From contig JAUXAJ010000006.1 in NCBI GenBank assembly GCA_030620005.1, positions 1-42,994 of the forward strand: 42,994 nucleotides of DNA. The letters are read 5' to 3'. Shown piece by piece: positions 7,805 to 16,691 of the stretch (position 1 is the first letter of the stretch; the number at the start of each line of letters is the position of its first letter). This DNA is from Promethearchaeota archaeon. GTDB lineage: Archaea > Asgardarchaeota > Lokiarchaeia > Sigynarchaeales > SOKP01. Under the pieces are notes generated by a model that searched no databases, had not been told where the DNA came from, and saw nothing but the letters and a program-made list of their open reading frames with translations. The position numbers and the translations under genes were made by a program.

Positions 7805-9811
7805 TTAATATAAATCATTGATAACAAATTCCAAATCCAGATTCTTCAAAGTTTCTTTCAAAGGATATCCATTTTCCGGATTCCAACCCATTTCACGACA
7901 ATAACCCTTATAAAATTCCTTGTAGTCGACAGTTGTTCCTTTTGTTGGACCTCTCTCGTCTGGGGGAACGCCTATAACTCTTCCTGGGAGCTCGTTACTC
8001 GCAATATCCACGCCTTCTCTCAAGGTAAAGGCTTGTCTAAGGCTTTGAATTCTCAAGCCGGCGTTCACGAACTCATTTATTGTCATGTCCCATCCTGTTA
8101 ACGAATTAATGATATCTATTAGCGGATAGGGGCCAAATTGAGTTATAAAATTGCAAAGTCCAGCGCTACTTAACGCTTGATGGATCCCCGTGGTGAGTTT
8201 TTGTCCTTTTTGCCTTTTTTTCTCGTCTTTTTTCCATCCCTTTGGTAAACTGAATCCATCGTGAAACTTATCGATCTGACCTATATTTATCATGTCTATA
8301 CTTGCGGCAGTGTGCCTTCCTGGAGTTGGGTCGTAAGCGTAAGTTAAGGCTAAAGATTTGATAAATTTAGGATTGTGCATTGCAATTGCTATTCCCAATG
8401 AATCCATCGAATAATTTTCGCTACTTTTGCCAATTTTTTCTGAAGCTCTCTTGCATCCATCGGCTAAGACGTCTCCAATACCTTCCCGATTAATAATTTT
8501 CTTCACTAATTCTACTATTGCTTTGGAATTAGCCCAAGTTAACTCCAACCCATCGGTATCTTCTGTTGTAAGAACCCCATTTTCAAAACATTCAATTGCA
8601 AAAGCTACAGTTGCGCCCGTTGAAATCGTATCGATCGCAGCTCGATTGCATAGTTCGTTGATTTCAAAGATCGACATTAAATCGTTGTTAAGTAAAAGAG
8701 CTCCAAACGCGCAGCACGTCTCATATTCTGGAATGTGAGTTTCTTCCAAATTTAGTTCAGGAACTTTTAGAATTGCTCCACATTGAACTGGACAACTATA
8801 ACAACCATACTCCCTTATTTTATACTTAACAATATTATTGGCTGATAAAGCTTTTGAGATCTTAAGCGGAAAATCGTACATACCTATTCCGCTCCAGTTT
8901 TTTATCGGAGAATCGCCAATTTCTGCGCTAATTGTGTTTGCCATGCAAGTTCCAAAGATTCGACTTGTAATCTTTATTATGCCAGGAGGGCCAGAAAAAC
9001 CTATTTTAAATCTCCGTAACATTTTTGCCATGTTTGGGACCATCTTTAGCATTGATTTGGTTAACTTACCGGGTTCTTCGACTTTTCCTTCCAAATTATA
9101 TTTTTTTACCAAATTCATGAATCTATCTTTATCATGGAAGGCAATTTTTTGATTTCCTTTTAAGACAAGCATTTTTAATTTTTTTGATCCCATTATTGCT
9201 CCTATTCCTGATCTTGCGGCAATGCGCCCTTTATCGTTCGCAATTCCGGATATTAGAGATAATTTCTCCCCTGCCTGTCCAATGCCAGCAGTTTTTACGA
9301 ATTTTCCATGCTTTTCTTTTAATAATTTCTCTGCTTCTATTATATCCAAACCCCATATATCCGATGCGTCTAAAATTTGCTTGTCGTCGCCAATAATGGC
9401 AACATATTTAGGAGTCTTAGCAGTACCTTTAAATAAGATGGCATCGTATCCGCATTTTTTAATTTCCGGTCCAAAAGTTCCACCAGAATTTGCATCACCC
9501 CAAGTTCCAGTTAGAGGCGATTTTCCAGCAACCATGTACCTTCCAGAAAAGGGTGCTGCAGTTCCAGTCAATAAACCGGGAAAAAATCCGAATATCGAGT
9601 CGGAACTTAAAGCGTCAATATTAGGTTTCATTTGCTCGTAAATTAGTTTTACAGCTAAACCATACCCTCCTAGATATTGCCGGTAAATTTCCGGTGGTAC
9701 ATCCTCTTCTTTAAAGACTTCGTTCGTCAAATCTATCCAGAGGATTTTTTGAAAAAATCCATTTATCATAAGTTCGTATATTATTCCACCAGATTTAAGA
9801 TTATTGAACAT
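7805..9811 (-). CDS. aor: Tungsten-type aldehyde:ferredoxin oxidoreductase family protein
   Basis: The protein oxidises an aldehyde to an acid while reducing ferredoxin, using a tungsto- (or molybdo-) bispterin and one [4Fe-4S] cluster in the cytoplasm. The N-domain has ILWIDLTNE, YLGGYGLA, the pterin-binding GKSPLTGTWGDANSGGTFGP and AARSGIGAIMGSKKLK. The cluster ligands are C337, C340 and C344 (CYSCPVQCGA) with the fourth at C553 (GLCNF). The typical DPTPGRHT motif is near residue 494. The length of 668 residues is slightly above the usual 600-630, partly because of the N-terminus: ATG 9769 (MINGFFQKILWIDLT) fits the family better. The substrate cannot be told from sequence. A MOT1-type oxyanion transporter lies about 0.8 kb away on the other strand. 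Confidence 0.95.
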   Translation of the reverse strand: MFNNLKSGGIIYELMINGFFQKILWIDLTNEVFKEEDVPPEIYRQYLGGYGLAVKLIYEQMKPNIDALSSDSIFGFFPGLLTGTAAPFSGRYMVAGKSPLTGTWGDANSGGTFGPEIKKCGYDAILFKGTAKTPKYVAIIGDDKQILDASDIWGLDIIEAEKLLKEKHGKFVKTAGIGQAGEKLSLISGIANDKGRIAARSGIGAIMGSKKLKMLVLKGNQKIAFHDKDRFMNLVKKYNLEGKVEEPGKLTKSMLKMVPNMAKMLRRFKIGFSGPPGIIKITSRIFGTCMANTISAEIGDSPIKNWSGIGMYDFPLKISKALSANNIVKYKIREYGCYSCPVQCGAILKVPELNLEETHIPEYETCCAFGALLLNNDLMSIFEINELCNRAAIDTISTGATVAFAIECFENGVLTTEDTDGLELTWANSKAIVELVKKIINREGIGDVLADGCKRASEKIGKSSENYSMDSLGIAIAMHNPKFIKSLALTYAYDPTPGRHTAASIDMINIGQIDKFHDGFSLPKGWKKDEKKRQKGQKLTTGIHQALSSAGLCNFITQFGPYPLIDIINSLTGWDMTINEFVNAGLRIQSLRQAFTLREGVDIASNELPGRVIGVPPDERGPTKGTTVDYKEFYKGYCREMGWNPENGYPLKETLKNLDLEFVINDLY

Positions 9812-10115
9812 AAAAAAATAAATAAAACTGGATAAAACAAAGACTAGATGGATAAATAAATAGACAAAACCGCTTCAAAAAGCTTGTTTTTCGCGAACAG
9901 ATGATTTTTCTCAGATTTCGGGATGTTTTTTACATTTCAAAAGATTTAAATATTTCAATTTTTATTTTATTGATGGCATAATAATTTGGTTCGATATCGA
10001 ATTACTAATCCATTTATTAAAAACAAGCAGTAATAGGCATTTATCTATACTTTATAAACAGCAAGTTTATAACTTCAAACATGTATTAAAAATATAAAAA
10101 AAAAAGAGTGTATTA
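9812..10115. other. Intergenic region between divergent AOR and a small ORF
   Basis: The region is very AT-rich and should hold divergent promoters: TTTATTTATTTTTT on the minus strand close to the AOR start, and ACTTTATAAACAGC (about 10049-10062) on the plus strand, a good archaeal TATA match. No other structure was seen. Confidence 0.35.
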
Positions 10116-10340
10116 ATGGCGTTAGTTCCTACAATAAAGAAAGGGGCCATTCCCATAAGCAAATTTGTCGATTTCGATAAAGAAAAAAGGGTTTTTTATA
10201 ATAACATCTATTTAGATGAATTTAAAATGTGCGTTAAGATTCCGTTTGCAATGCAGAACCGAAATGGTAAAAAAAAAAAAAAAATTAAATTAAGTAAGTT
10301 TAATTTAGTGAAATACACTTACCTGCTCTCTTACGATTAA
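10116..10340 (+). CDS. Small hypothetical ORF, possibly frame-shifted at a poly-A run
   Basis: 74 residues from ATG 10116. The first 50 residues (MALVPTIKKGAIPISKFVDF and on to PFAMQNRNG) use codons like the neighbouring genes. The end is a run of about 14 A residues at 10268-10283, coding polylysine, and then a low-complexity tail. This looks like the 5' part of a gene whose frame is lost, or misassembled, at the homopolymer. No family is recognised. Confidence 0.35.
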   Translation: MALVPTIKKGAIPISKFVDFDKEKRVFYNNIYLDEFKMCVKIPFAMQNRNGKKKKKIKLSKFNLVKYTYLLSYD

Positions 10341-10388
10341 GTTACGATAGTAATACCTTTTTTTCTTTAGAATCTTACTCAAATTATA

Positions 10389-10532
10389 TTAATTTTTAGA
10401 TTCTTTATCACGAGTATTCTTAATTTTGAGATTAAAACAAGAGAAACATGAATAGGACTCGTCGCTTTCATTTAATAATACCAAGTCTTTTGGAGCTCTT
10501 ATCATTCCGCAATTTTTACAGCGATTTTTCAC
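10389..10532 (-). CDS. Tiny zinc-ribbon protein (47 residues)
   Basis: Reading the minus strand from GTG 10532 gives a protein with two CxxC knuckles: RCKNCG at residues 4-9 and SCFSC at 28-32, about 20 residues apart. This is the usual spacing of a zinc ribbon. The tail is basic. An in-frame stop lies eight codons upstream of the GTG, so the reading frame is self-contained. Similar free-standing ribbons are common in archaea and often bind nucleic acid or partner proteins. It sits between the AOR and the MOT1 genes. The call rests only on the cysteine pattern and the closed frame. Confidence 0.5.
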   Translation of the reverse strand: MKNRCKNCGMIRAPKDLVLLNESDESYSCFSCFNLKIKNTRDKESKN

Positions 10533-10621
10533 CGTCTCTTCACCAAGATCTAATCATGCATACACATTTAAATTATTTGACATTAGTTATCTTATTTGAG
10601 AAGAATTTGATTTGATAAACC

Positions 10622-11782
10622 TTGGAGTCAAATAAATATCAAGATAATAGTCTAAAAAAAGAAAGAGTAAAAAAATTCACATTAAAAGAATTGGGAGGGG
10701 CTCTTGGAGATTGGGGCACCTTAATCCCCTTTGTTATTGGCTATATTTCGATTGTTGGCTTAAATCCGTCAGGTATCTTCTTATGCTTGGGAATTACAAA
10801 TATCGTTTTAGGAATAAGATATAATCTTCCTTTACCCGTGCAACCGCAAAAGACCATTGGAACTGTCGCATTGGCTCAAAAATGGACGCCCAACATGGTA
10901 ATTTCCACAGGAATTGGAACGGGTGCAATTTGGTGCGTCCTTGGGTTTTCAAAAAAATTAAATTGGTTAGTGCAAAAAGTTCCAATCTTTTGCGTGCGTG
11001 GAATACAACTCGGTTTGGCTTTTATATTAGGTTGGAGTGCGCTCATTTTATTCATGGATAATTTATTGCTCGGTTTCATTTCAATTTTAATAATTATATT
11101 TTTAATGAATTCCAAGACAATACCTTCTGCGATTATTCTTACATTGATGGGAATTGGCATTATTTTCTGGTCAGGCTCAATAGTTTTGTCAGATATCGTA
11201 TTTGGCATTCCAGCGTTGGAATTTCAGATACCGACCTTGGAGAATTTATTCTGGGGGATGATTCTAGCTGGTTTCGCTCAGCTTTTTTTAACTCTCACGA
11301 ATGTCATGATTGCCACGGTAAGTCTAGCAAAAGAATTATTTCCTGAAAAGGAAGGAGTAATTGACGCTAACTCGTTAGCGTTAAATATGGGAGCAATGAA
11401 TTTAATTACCCCTTTTTTAGGAGGAATGCCAACATGTCATGGGTCTGGCGGTTTAGCAGCCCAATACGCTTTTGGGGCGCGAACAGGTGGTTCAATGATT
11501 CTAGAGGGGTTAATGGAATTATTTTTAGGATTTTTTTTCTCAGAGACCTTACTCATGCTTTTTATATCATTTCCTAAAGCAATTTTAGGCACAATGCTCA
11601 TCTATACAGCGTTTTTATTAGGCAAGATTAGCTTTAAAGATTTCAACCTGAAGACCTTTCCAATAATTTTAATTTCAGCGATAATCTGCTTTTTGGTAAA
11701 TATCTCTCTTGGTTTTTTAATAGGATTAGCTATATACTTAATTTTTAGGAAAAAAATTGAAAGCAGTGAAAACAACACTTAA
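10622..11782 (+). CDS. MOT1-type molybdate/tungstate transporter
   Basis: 386 residues from a TTG start, with 10-11 hydrophobic segments. Two motifs place it in the MFS_MOT1 / SulP-related family: GALGDWGTLIP (residues 26-36, family GxxGDxGTxxP) and GGMPTCHGSGGLAAQYAFG (267-285, family PxCHGxGGLA). These loops bind the oxyanion in relatives such as plant and algal MOT1. The expected job is uptake of molybdate or tungstate through the cell membrane. The position near the AOR gene fits cofactor supply; which of the two oxyanions is preferred cannot be read from sequence. The downstream MFS gene, 74 bases away, may be co-transcribed. Confidence 0.88.
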   Translation: MESNKYQDNSLKKERVKKFTLKELGGALGDWGTLIPFVIGYISIVGLNPSGIFLCLGITNIVLGIRYNLPLPVQPQKTIGTVALAQKWTPNMVISTGIGTGAIWCVLGFSKKLNWLVQKVPIFCVRGIQLGLAFILGWSALILFMDNLLLGFISILIIIFLMNSKTIPSAIILTLMGIGIIFWSGSIVLSDIVFGIPALEFQIPTLENLFWGMILAGFAQLFLTLTNVMIATVSLAKELFPEKEGVIDANSLALNMGAMNLITPFLGGMPTCHGSGGLAAQYAFGARTGGSMILEGLMELFLGFFFSETLLMLFISFPKAILGTMLIYTAFLLGKISFKDFNLKTFPIILISAIICFLVNISLGFLIGLAIYLIFRKKIESSENNT

Positions 11783-11856
11783 AAATTAAAGATGATAATA
11801 ATATATTAAATTTTAAAACCGATTAAAAAATATAAATTCTGAAAAAGATTAGTATC

Positions 11857-13194
11857 GTGTCGACCTCGAAAATTGAAAAGCCGAAGTTCACACTTGTACT
11901 CTTACTTTATTTTATAACTTTAAATATTATCACGATAGTGGATGCGGGCTTCATTGCACCATTGATCGTAAAGATGCAAAACATGTTTAATATCACCCTT
12001 ATAGAGATTGCGTTTTTCTTGTCCTTATTGACGTTAATTCCTGCGTTATTAAATCCCACTTTTGGAATTCTTGCAGATAAATATAAGAGGTTGGTTATTA
12101 TCTTTATTGCTATTTTGTGCGGAGCAACAGTGAGCACTCTAATGGTCGTCGTAATTTTATTCACGCAAAATTTCATGTTATTTGCCACCCTCGGAATTTT
12201 AGCAGCAATTATAAACATTGCCATTGGTCCCGCTGTTTTTTCGTTATTAGTAGACTTTGTTCCGGCAAAAAATAGGGCGGGCGTTATTGGTTGGATGGGA
12301 ATCGCAGGAACGACAGCGGTAGGCTTGGGTTTCATTGTATCGGGAATAATTCCAGGCATCATTTTTGGTCCTGATTTCCCATTGTGGTTTCCGTATGCTT
12401 TTGACGCTGTGGCTGGCTTCATTTTTGCCGGGCTCACGCTCTTAATTAAAGAACCCCCTCGTGGGATACAAGAAGAAGGCTTACAGGATTTATACGAAAG
12501 CGGAAAAAAATACGAATATACTTTAACTTTCGATGGTGCAAAAGGTTATATAACGAAAAGAATGAACCAAAAGATTATATCGTTTCTTGTCTTTGTTAGA
12601 TTGTTGAGCGGGATGTTAGGGGCATATTTCATCACTTTTCTTATAGTAAATCACGGATTTACGGTAGGAAACGCTACATCCTTGATGATGTTGATATTTG
12701 CAGTTCAATTATTTGGGCAAGTTTATTGGGGTAAAAAAGGAGATCAAGCTTTTCAAGCCCAAAAAGATAGACACGTGAAAATCATGATAAAAACTCTTAC
12801 GATATCTATACTTCTAGTGACCTGGATTTGGTTTATTCAAGCTGATTTATGGTTTGTGGTATTTTGTATAGTTTTAGCCGTGGGGTCTTTCTATGGAGTT
12901 GGCGTAAATCCTAATATAGGGGCTGTCGTTGCTGCCGTAAATCCTCCCGAGATAAGGGCAACGGCTAATTCCGTTAATTTTTTGGTAACAATAGTCGTAA
13001 AATCTGTAATGCTTGTTCTTTTTGCTCTCATCTGCGTGAACCTCCTTAATAGTAATTACGCTCTAACCTTTTTCTTTTTTTCTCTTTTCTACATTCCCGC
13101 CTTGGCAATTTTGTTTTCAATGAAAAAGACAATAATACACACAATCGAAAATGTTCAAGAAGAACTGAAAGAGAAATCAACAATTAAAAACTAA
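11857..13194 (+). CDS. Major facilitator superfamily transporter
   Basis: 445 residues from GTG 11857, with twelve predicted membrane segments and a central cytoplasmic loop of about 50 residues (near 200-250). The MFS motif A region appears as GILADKYKRLVI after TM2. The second half has GQVYWGKKGDQAF in the equivalent loop. Residues RAGVIGWMGIAGTTAVGLGF resemble TM5 motif C of antiporter-type MFS. The substrate is unknown. It follows the MOT1 gene on the same strand. Confidence 0.85.
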   Translation: MSTSKIEKPKFTLVLLLYFITLNIITIVDAGFIAPLIVKMQNMFNITLIEIAFFLSLLTLIPALLNPTFGILADKYKRLVIIFIAILCGATVSTLMVVVILFTQNFMLFATLGILAAIINIAIGPAVFSLLVDFVPAKNRAGVIGWMGIAGTTAVGLGFIVSGIIPGIIFGPDFPLWFPYAFDAVAGFIFAGLTLLIKEPPRGIQEEGLQDLYESGKKYEYTLTFDGAKGYITKRMNQKIISFLVFVRLLSGMLGAYFITFLIVNHGFTVGNATSLMMLIFAVQLFGQVYWGKKGDQAFQAQKDRHVKIMIKTLTISILLVTWIWFIQADLWFVVFCIVLAVGSFYGVGVNPNIGAVVAAVNPPEIRATANSVNFLVTIVVKSVMLVLFALICVNLLNSNYALTFFFFSLFYIPALAILFSMKKTIIHTIENVQEELKEKSTIKN

Positions 13195-13622
13195 AATCAA
13201 AATATTAATGTTAATATCTTCAATTTCTTTTTATCAAGCCAGCTCAAGAATACCAACGCTTCTTGCGAATAATGCTGGTGCTTATTTAGCTCTTGAAAGA
13301 TTTATCTTATTCTAGGGTCGGTTGCAAGTATTCTGTGCGCTTTCGAACTGTTTTTTCGCAGCGTCCTTGAAGAGTTTGCCTAAATAAATCAATAACCCGT
13401 CCAATCCTTGCTGTTCTACCAATTCTATCATGTGATATAAGATTAACGCTTGAGCGTTTATTTATAATACTTGAAATATAATTACACTTTAGAATTTCCA
13501 ATATTCAATTGGAAATTTAATCTAAAAAATACACGTGTTCGAAGTGCAAGTTTAAGCTAATCCTACTTTATTAAATTCTTTAGAAATTTTTTTTCATAAT
13601 AGATATCCGATATGGAAAAAAA
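13195..13622. other. Intergenic region with possible gene remnants
   Basis: Two different frames look like weathered coding sequence but neither is closed. On the minus strand, about 13455-13310, one frame reads HMIELVEQQGLDGLLIYLGK and on to a stop, while another frame of the same stretch gives a 64-residue ORF with less convincing composition. Around 13230-13300 a minus-strand frame reads APALFARSVGILELA after a stop. Local G+C is higher than in true spacers here. I read this as decayed coding DNA of unknown origin. Confidence 0.25.
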
Positions 13623-14858
13623 TTACTTCTTCCGTTTTGCGTCAGTTCCGACTTTTTTTGGAACGCCCTCTTCCACCACTACCTCTTCTTTTTCTTTCAC
13701 TTCTTCTTTCTTGAAAGGTTTAGAGGGCTTAGAATCGTCGAACGGGGTCTCACACACCCAACACATGTTTTCCAAATCGCTCAACATTCGAGCGCAGTTT
13801 TCGCAGTATAATACATCACATTCGGGGCAAATATAAATGTTAAAACGACCTATTTTTCCCTTACATACCAAGCAAACCTTCTTTTCTTTTGAAATAGATA
13901 CTTCTTCTTCAGTAATTTTTTGAGTTCTAGCAAAAGAGCTTAAGAAATCTTTCAATCCTTCTTTTTCCTCTAATTCAGGTTCGTGTTTTAAAATCCTAAT
14001 GAATTTATACAAAAAGTAAGTTTCAATTAAATGTGCTGCAAAAACCAATAATAAATCAGTAATAGGTAATCCAATGATTAGATATAAAGCAAACATGAAC
14101 CAGCAAAAAGAAATTGATAAAATGCCAACGCTAAACCAATAAATCGCAGCTCGAGAAAAATATTTTGGGTTAACGAGTGATGGAGCCATCATCAAAAGCG
14201 TGCCAAGTATATAGAATATAGGAGCGATTGATAAGGGAACAATATTAAGATTTTTTATTGAATCTTGATACAATAGCAAACCGTGCATTATAAGAACAAA
14301 ACCAAAAAAAATTACCGAAGAAATCGCCTTAAATTCAATTTTCGAATATTTTGTAAGCAAGAATAGAAGGATTGTTAAAAATGATATAAAAAATATCGCA
14401 ATAATAGATACAACAACATTCCATAATAACTCAAATGGAAATATAAACCAAAATATTATATAAGATATAATATTAATTGCGAAAATTATCGAAATAAGAA
14501 ATTTCGTGCGATTTAAAGACATTTCAACAGCTAAGAAGAAAAGAAAATATCCAATATAAGCAAATAAAAGACTCCAGAAGGTAAAAATTTGGTAATTTAT
14601 ATTATTTATATCAAAAATGCCATAAAAATCATTTTGCATGTAAATCCCTTCAATTTGTATTTCCCATAAAAAAACCACTACTTTGTGAAGTGCCCATCCG
14701 AAAAATAAAGATGAATATCCAAATAAAATTAATCTCTCGTTGCGATCTTCCCTCTGCGCACCTCTATAAGCGTAAATCAACCCACACATGAGTAATAACG
14801 TAATCGTTACGCCCCATAAAAATCGTTCCACGGGGTTCCAAATCATTACATATGCCAT
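13623..14858 (-). CDS. Multi-TM membrane protein with C-terminal C4-C4 zinc-binding domain (paralogue 2)
   Basis: 411 residues with eight to nine membrane segments over residues 1-300. A cytoplasmic tail follows with four CxxC pairs: C329/C332, C344/C347, C352/C355, C366/C369. It closes with a highly charged K/E tail. It shares with the 943-2145 protein the junction ITEEEVSISKEKKVCLVCKG (only conservative changes), the YICPEC knuckle, CWVCE and the NPKYF motif after a TM segment. The order and spacing of ligands are conserved while the membrane part has diverged strongly, which suggests the zinc domain is under tighter constraint. Function unknown. Confidence 0.7.
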   Translation of the reverse strand: MAYVMIWNPVERFLWGVTITLLLMCGLIYAYRGAQREDRNERLILFGYSSLFFGWALHKVVVFLWEIQIEGIYMQNDFYGIFDINNINYQIFTFWSLLFAYIGYFLFFLAVEMSLNRTKFLISIIFAINIISYIIFWFIFPFELLWNVVVSIIAIFFISFLTILLFLLTKYSKIEFKAISSVIFFGFVLIMHGLLLYQDSIKNLNIVPLSIAPIFYILGTLLMMAPSLVNPKYFSRAAIYWFSVGILSISFCWFMFALYLIIGLPITDLLLVFAAHLIETYFLYKFIRILKHEPELEEKEGLKDFLSSFARTQKITEEEVSISKEKKVCLVCKGKIGRFNIYICPECDVLYCENCARMLSDLENMCWVCETPFDDSKPSKPFKKEEVKEKEEVVVEEGVPKKVGTDAKRKK

Positions 14859-15006
14859 ATCTATTTACCTGCGTTAATTGAATTGCAAATTTGTGCAAAT
14901 ATCTAGTACCTTTAGGATTGATTAAAATATAAATTTTGATATCCGATGGCATCCTATAAAATCTTAAAAGTATTGTAATAATTGATGATTTACCTATATT
15001 AATGCA

Positions 15007-15032
15007 GACCGATTAATTTTCGGACCGATTAA
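15007..15032. repeat. Direct repeat of GACCGATTAA in a promoter region
   Basis: GACCGATTAA occurs at 15007-15016 and again at 15023-15032, a 16-base period, in the gap between the divergent genes at 14858 and 15096. Direct repeats at this position are consistent with a regulator binding site near the promoter of the plus-strand gene. No regulator is assigned. Confidence 0.35.
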
Positions 15033-15095
15033 CTTTATTTTTAATTTTATAGAATAATTAAATTCTAAATATTACAAAAAATCAGAAAGGGATAA

Positions 15096-15587
15096 ATGAA
15101 AATGTCTTCTTCCTCACAATTCAAGGCGAAATTATATGAATATTTTGAAACTCAATTCAGTTCTTATATTTCAGATTTCTTTAATCGAGTTGAAACAATC
15201 CAATTTCCACTTGATGCATCTACTCTTTATTTTAAGATTTCTCCAGAAGCATTTATGAAATTTGATGGATCAGATCTCGGGATAGTAGTTTATTGCTTAT
15301 CAGAGGATGAACAAGTTATAGAAATTGAAAGAATGCCCCGTTATATAATGGAACATAGGGAACCAACATGTACTCCTTCTATTTTTCAAGAGAATGAATT
15401 TTATATAAGTGAGGAGGATGGGCAATATGCATCTGGGCTCCTATTTACTGTAGAGAATTTAATGATATATCTTGGAGAGATGTGGCATGCTAAAGAGCGT
15501 AAGGTCTCGATAAAATTAATAACGCATATACATGATTCCCATACTTCCTACGATCTTATTAAGAGAGAATGGATTAAAGAAAGCTAA
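15096..15587 (+). CDS. Uncharacterised protein
   Basis: 163 residues from ATG 15096 (ATG 15102 also possible). It is a soluble mixed alpha/beta protein with no cysteine cluster and no signal peptide. Stretches such as GIVVYCLSEDEQVIEIERMP and LLFTVENLMIYLGEMWHAKE show it is a real coding sequence, but I recognise no family. A broken ferredoxin gene follows immediately on the same strand, so it may once have been part of a two-gene unit. Confidence 0.5.
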   Translation: MKMSSSSQFKAKLYEYFETQFSSYISDFFNRVETIQFPLDASTLYFKISPEAFMKFDGSDLGIVVYCLSEDEQVIEIERMPRYIMEHREPTCTPSIFQENEFYISEEDGQYASGLLFTVENLMIYLGEMWHAKERKVSIKLITHIHDSHTSYDLIKREWIKES

Positions 15588-15588
15588 C

Positions 15589-15885
15589 CTATCAGAAAGT
15601 GAGAGATTAAATATAGTCTTTCGGGAAGAAGTCAATGAAAACGATAAATCATTCTACACAAATGAAAATTGCACCAATTGTGGTATTTGTGAACAGGTTT
15701 GACCCGTTAATAATATAATAATTATAGAAAATAAACCCCAATGGCAACATAGATGTCAATTACGTTTAGCGTGTATTAATTTTTGCCTTGAAAAATCTAT
15801 TCAATACGGAGAAGAAACTTTAAAGATGGGCAGATATCACCATCCCGAAATCATTGTTAAAGATCTAATTAACCAAAAGAAGTAA
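15589..15885 (+). pseudogene. EFR1-type [4Fe-4S] ferredoxin remnant with in-frame TGA
   Basis: One frame from about 15589 to TAA 15885 translates as the C-terminal ferredoxin domain of EFR1-family proteins. The first cluster is CTNCGICEQV-stop-P, where the TGA at 15700-15702 stands exactly at the fourth cysteine of CxxCxxCxxxCP. The second cluster reads C-Q-L-R-L-A-C-I-N-F-C, with Arg (CGT) where the family has Cys, and the usual final CP is CL. The family tail IQYGEETLKMGRYHHPEI is well kept. The flavodoxin-like N-terminal half seen in full EFR1 proteins is absent. Two or three ligand losses point to a pseudogene; a selenocysteine reading of TGA is possible but less likely. Confidence 0.65.
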
Positions 15886-15964
15886 AGTCATGTCATATCA
15901 TGTCATCATTATAGATGTAAAGGGTATAATTTCGATTTTCAGCTTCGCCAATAGATAATAAAAT

Positions 15965-16582
15965 TTAAGGCTTTGAGCTTAAATATCTTATTGTAAACGC
16001 TATCATGTTAGAAAGATAATCTATCAAGTCTTCGTCATTTTCAAATAAATCCATGAACACAATGTGATGGTAAATTACGGCATTAATCATGTTGTATATA
16101 AATATAAAAGCCCTTATAAGGCGTTCTTTTTCCCTAGACCTAAAAATCTCGTTTGACTCTCTTAGTTTTTCAACTATACCATTTGAAACATCGTAAACTC
16201 TTTTCTTGTGAGCGTTAGACAATTCTTTATCCAGCACAATAGCCGATCTGAACGCCATATAATAGCCTTTATTTCGCCTATGTTCGTTAAGTACATTTGC
16301 GATAAATCCTTTGAAAGCAGATTGAATATCGTTCATATCAAACTTCGAAAAATCTTCGAGATTAAAAGTAGTTTCTACGGATTTATCAAAATAATTCCTG
16401 ATAATATCTATCTTTCCTTTTGGAAAATGATGGTACAAAGTCCCAATGCTTATATTCGCTCCTTTTGCAATTTTATTTGTACTAGCATGATGGTATCCGT
16501 TCTCTAATATTAGTTTGAAAAAAGTATCGTAGATCTTCTTAATTGTTTCTTCCTTGTTCCTTCCCTTTTTTTGATTAGACAT
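15965..16582 (-). CDS. TetR-family transcriptional regulator
   Basis: 205 residues. The N-terminal helix-turn-helix is canonical: TIKKIYDTFFKLILENGYHH, then ASTNKIAKGANISIGTLYHH, where the recognition helix ends in the family hallmark LYHHFP. The C-terminal helical domain would bind a ligand and dimerise. The gene is divergent from a DUF998 membrane-protein gene. The 109-base gap between them contains a 22-base near-perfect palindrome at 16651-16672 and a second inverted repeat at 16599-16620, so self-repression and repression of the divergent gene are likely. Confidence 0.92.
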   Translation of the reverse strand: MSNQKKGRNKEETIKKIYDTFFKLILENGYHHASTNKIAKGANISIGTLYHHFPKGKIDIIRNYFDKSVETTFNLEDFSKFDMNDIQSAFKGFIANVLNEHRRNKGYYMAFRSAIVLDKELSNAHKKRVYDVSNGIVEKLRESNEIFRSREKERLIRAFIFIYNMINAVIYHHIVFMDLFENDEDLIDYLSNMIAFTIRYLSSKP

Positions 16583-16598
16583 GTTTTTTCAAATTTTT

Positions 16599-16620
16599 TT
16601 ATCGAGTTACTATTCGATAA
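16599..16620. promoter_or_regulatory. Inverted repeat close to the TetR gene start
   Basis: TTATCGA (16599-16605) and TCGATAA (16614-16620) form a 7-base inverted repeat with an 8-base spacer, 17-38 bases upstream of the TetR start. Its outer bases ATCGA match the outer bases of the stronger palindrome at 16651-16672, so it may be a secondary, weaker TetR site. Confidence 0.4.
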
Positions 16621-16650
16621 CTTTATATATAATTAATACTATTTATAATT

Positions 16651-16672
16651 ATCGAGCGAGCACTCGCTCGAT
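16651..16672. promoter_or_regulatory. Probable TetR operator (10+10 palindrome, 2-base centre)
   Basis: The half-site ATCGAGCGAG is followed by CA and then by its exact reverse complement. It is much more GC-rich than its surroundings. It lies between two TATA-like stretches (TTTATATATAA at 16622-16632, ATTTATAATT at 16641-16650) and the DUF998 start at 16692, where a bound dimer would block transcription start. Size and symmetry fit TetR dimers. Confidence 0.75.
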
Positions 16673-16691
16673 TAGAAAAATAAAATGAAAA

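Noticed and set aside
11907..12437. 176-residue minus-strand ORF opposite the MFS gene
   Set aside because: The complementary strand of a clear 12-TM transporter; composition is that of a frame shadow.
13307..13501. 64-residue minus-strand ORF
   Set aside because: Another frame of the same stretch looks more protein-like and is broken; treated as decayed DNA rather than a gene.
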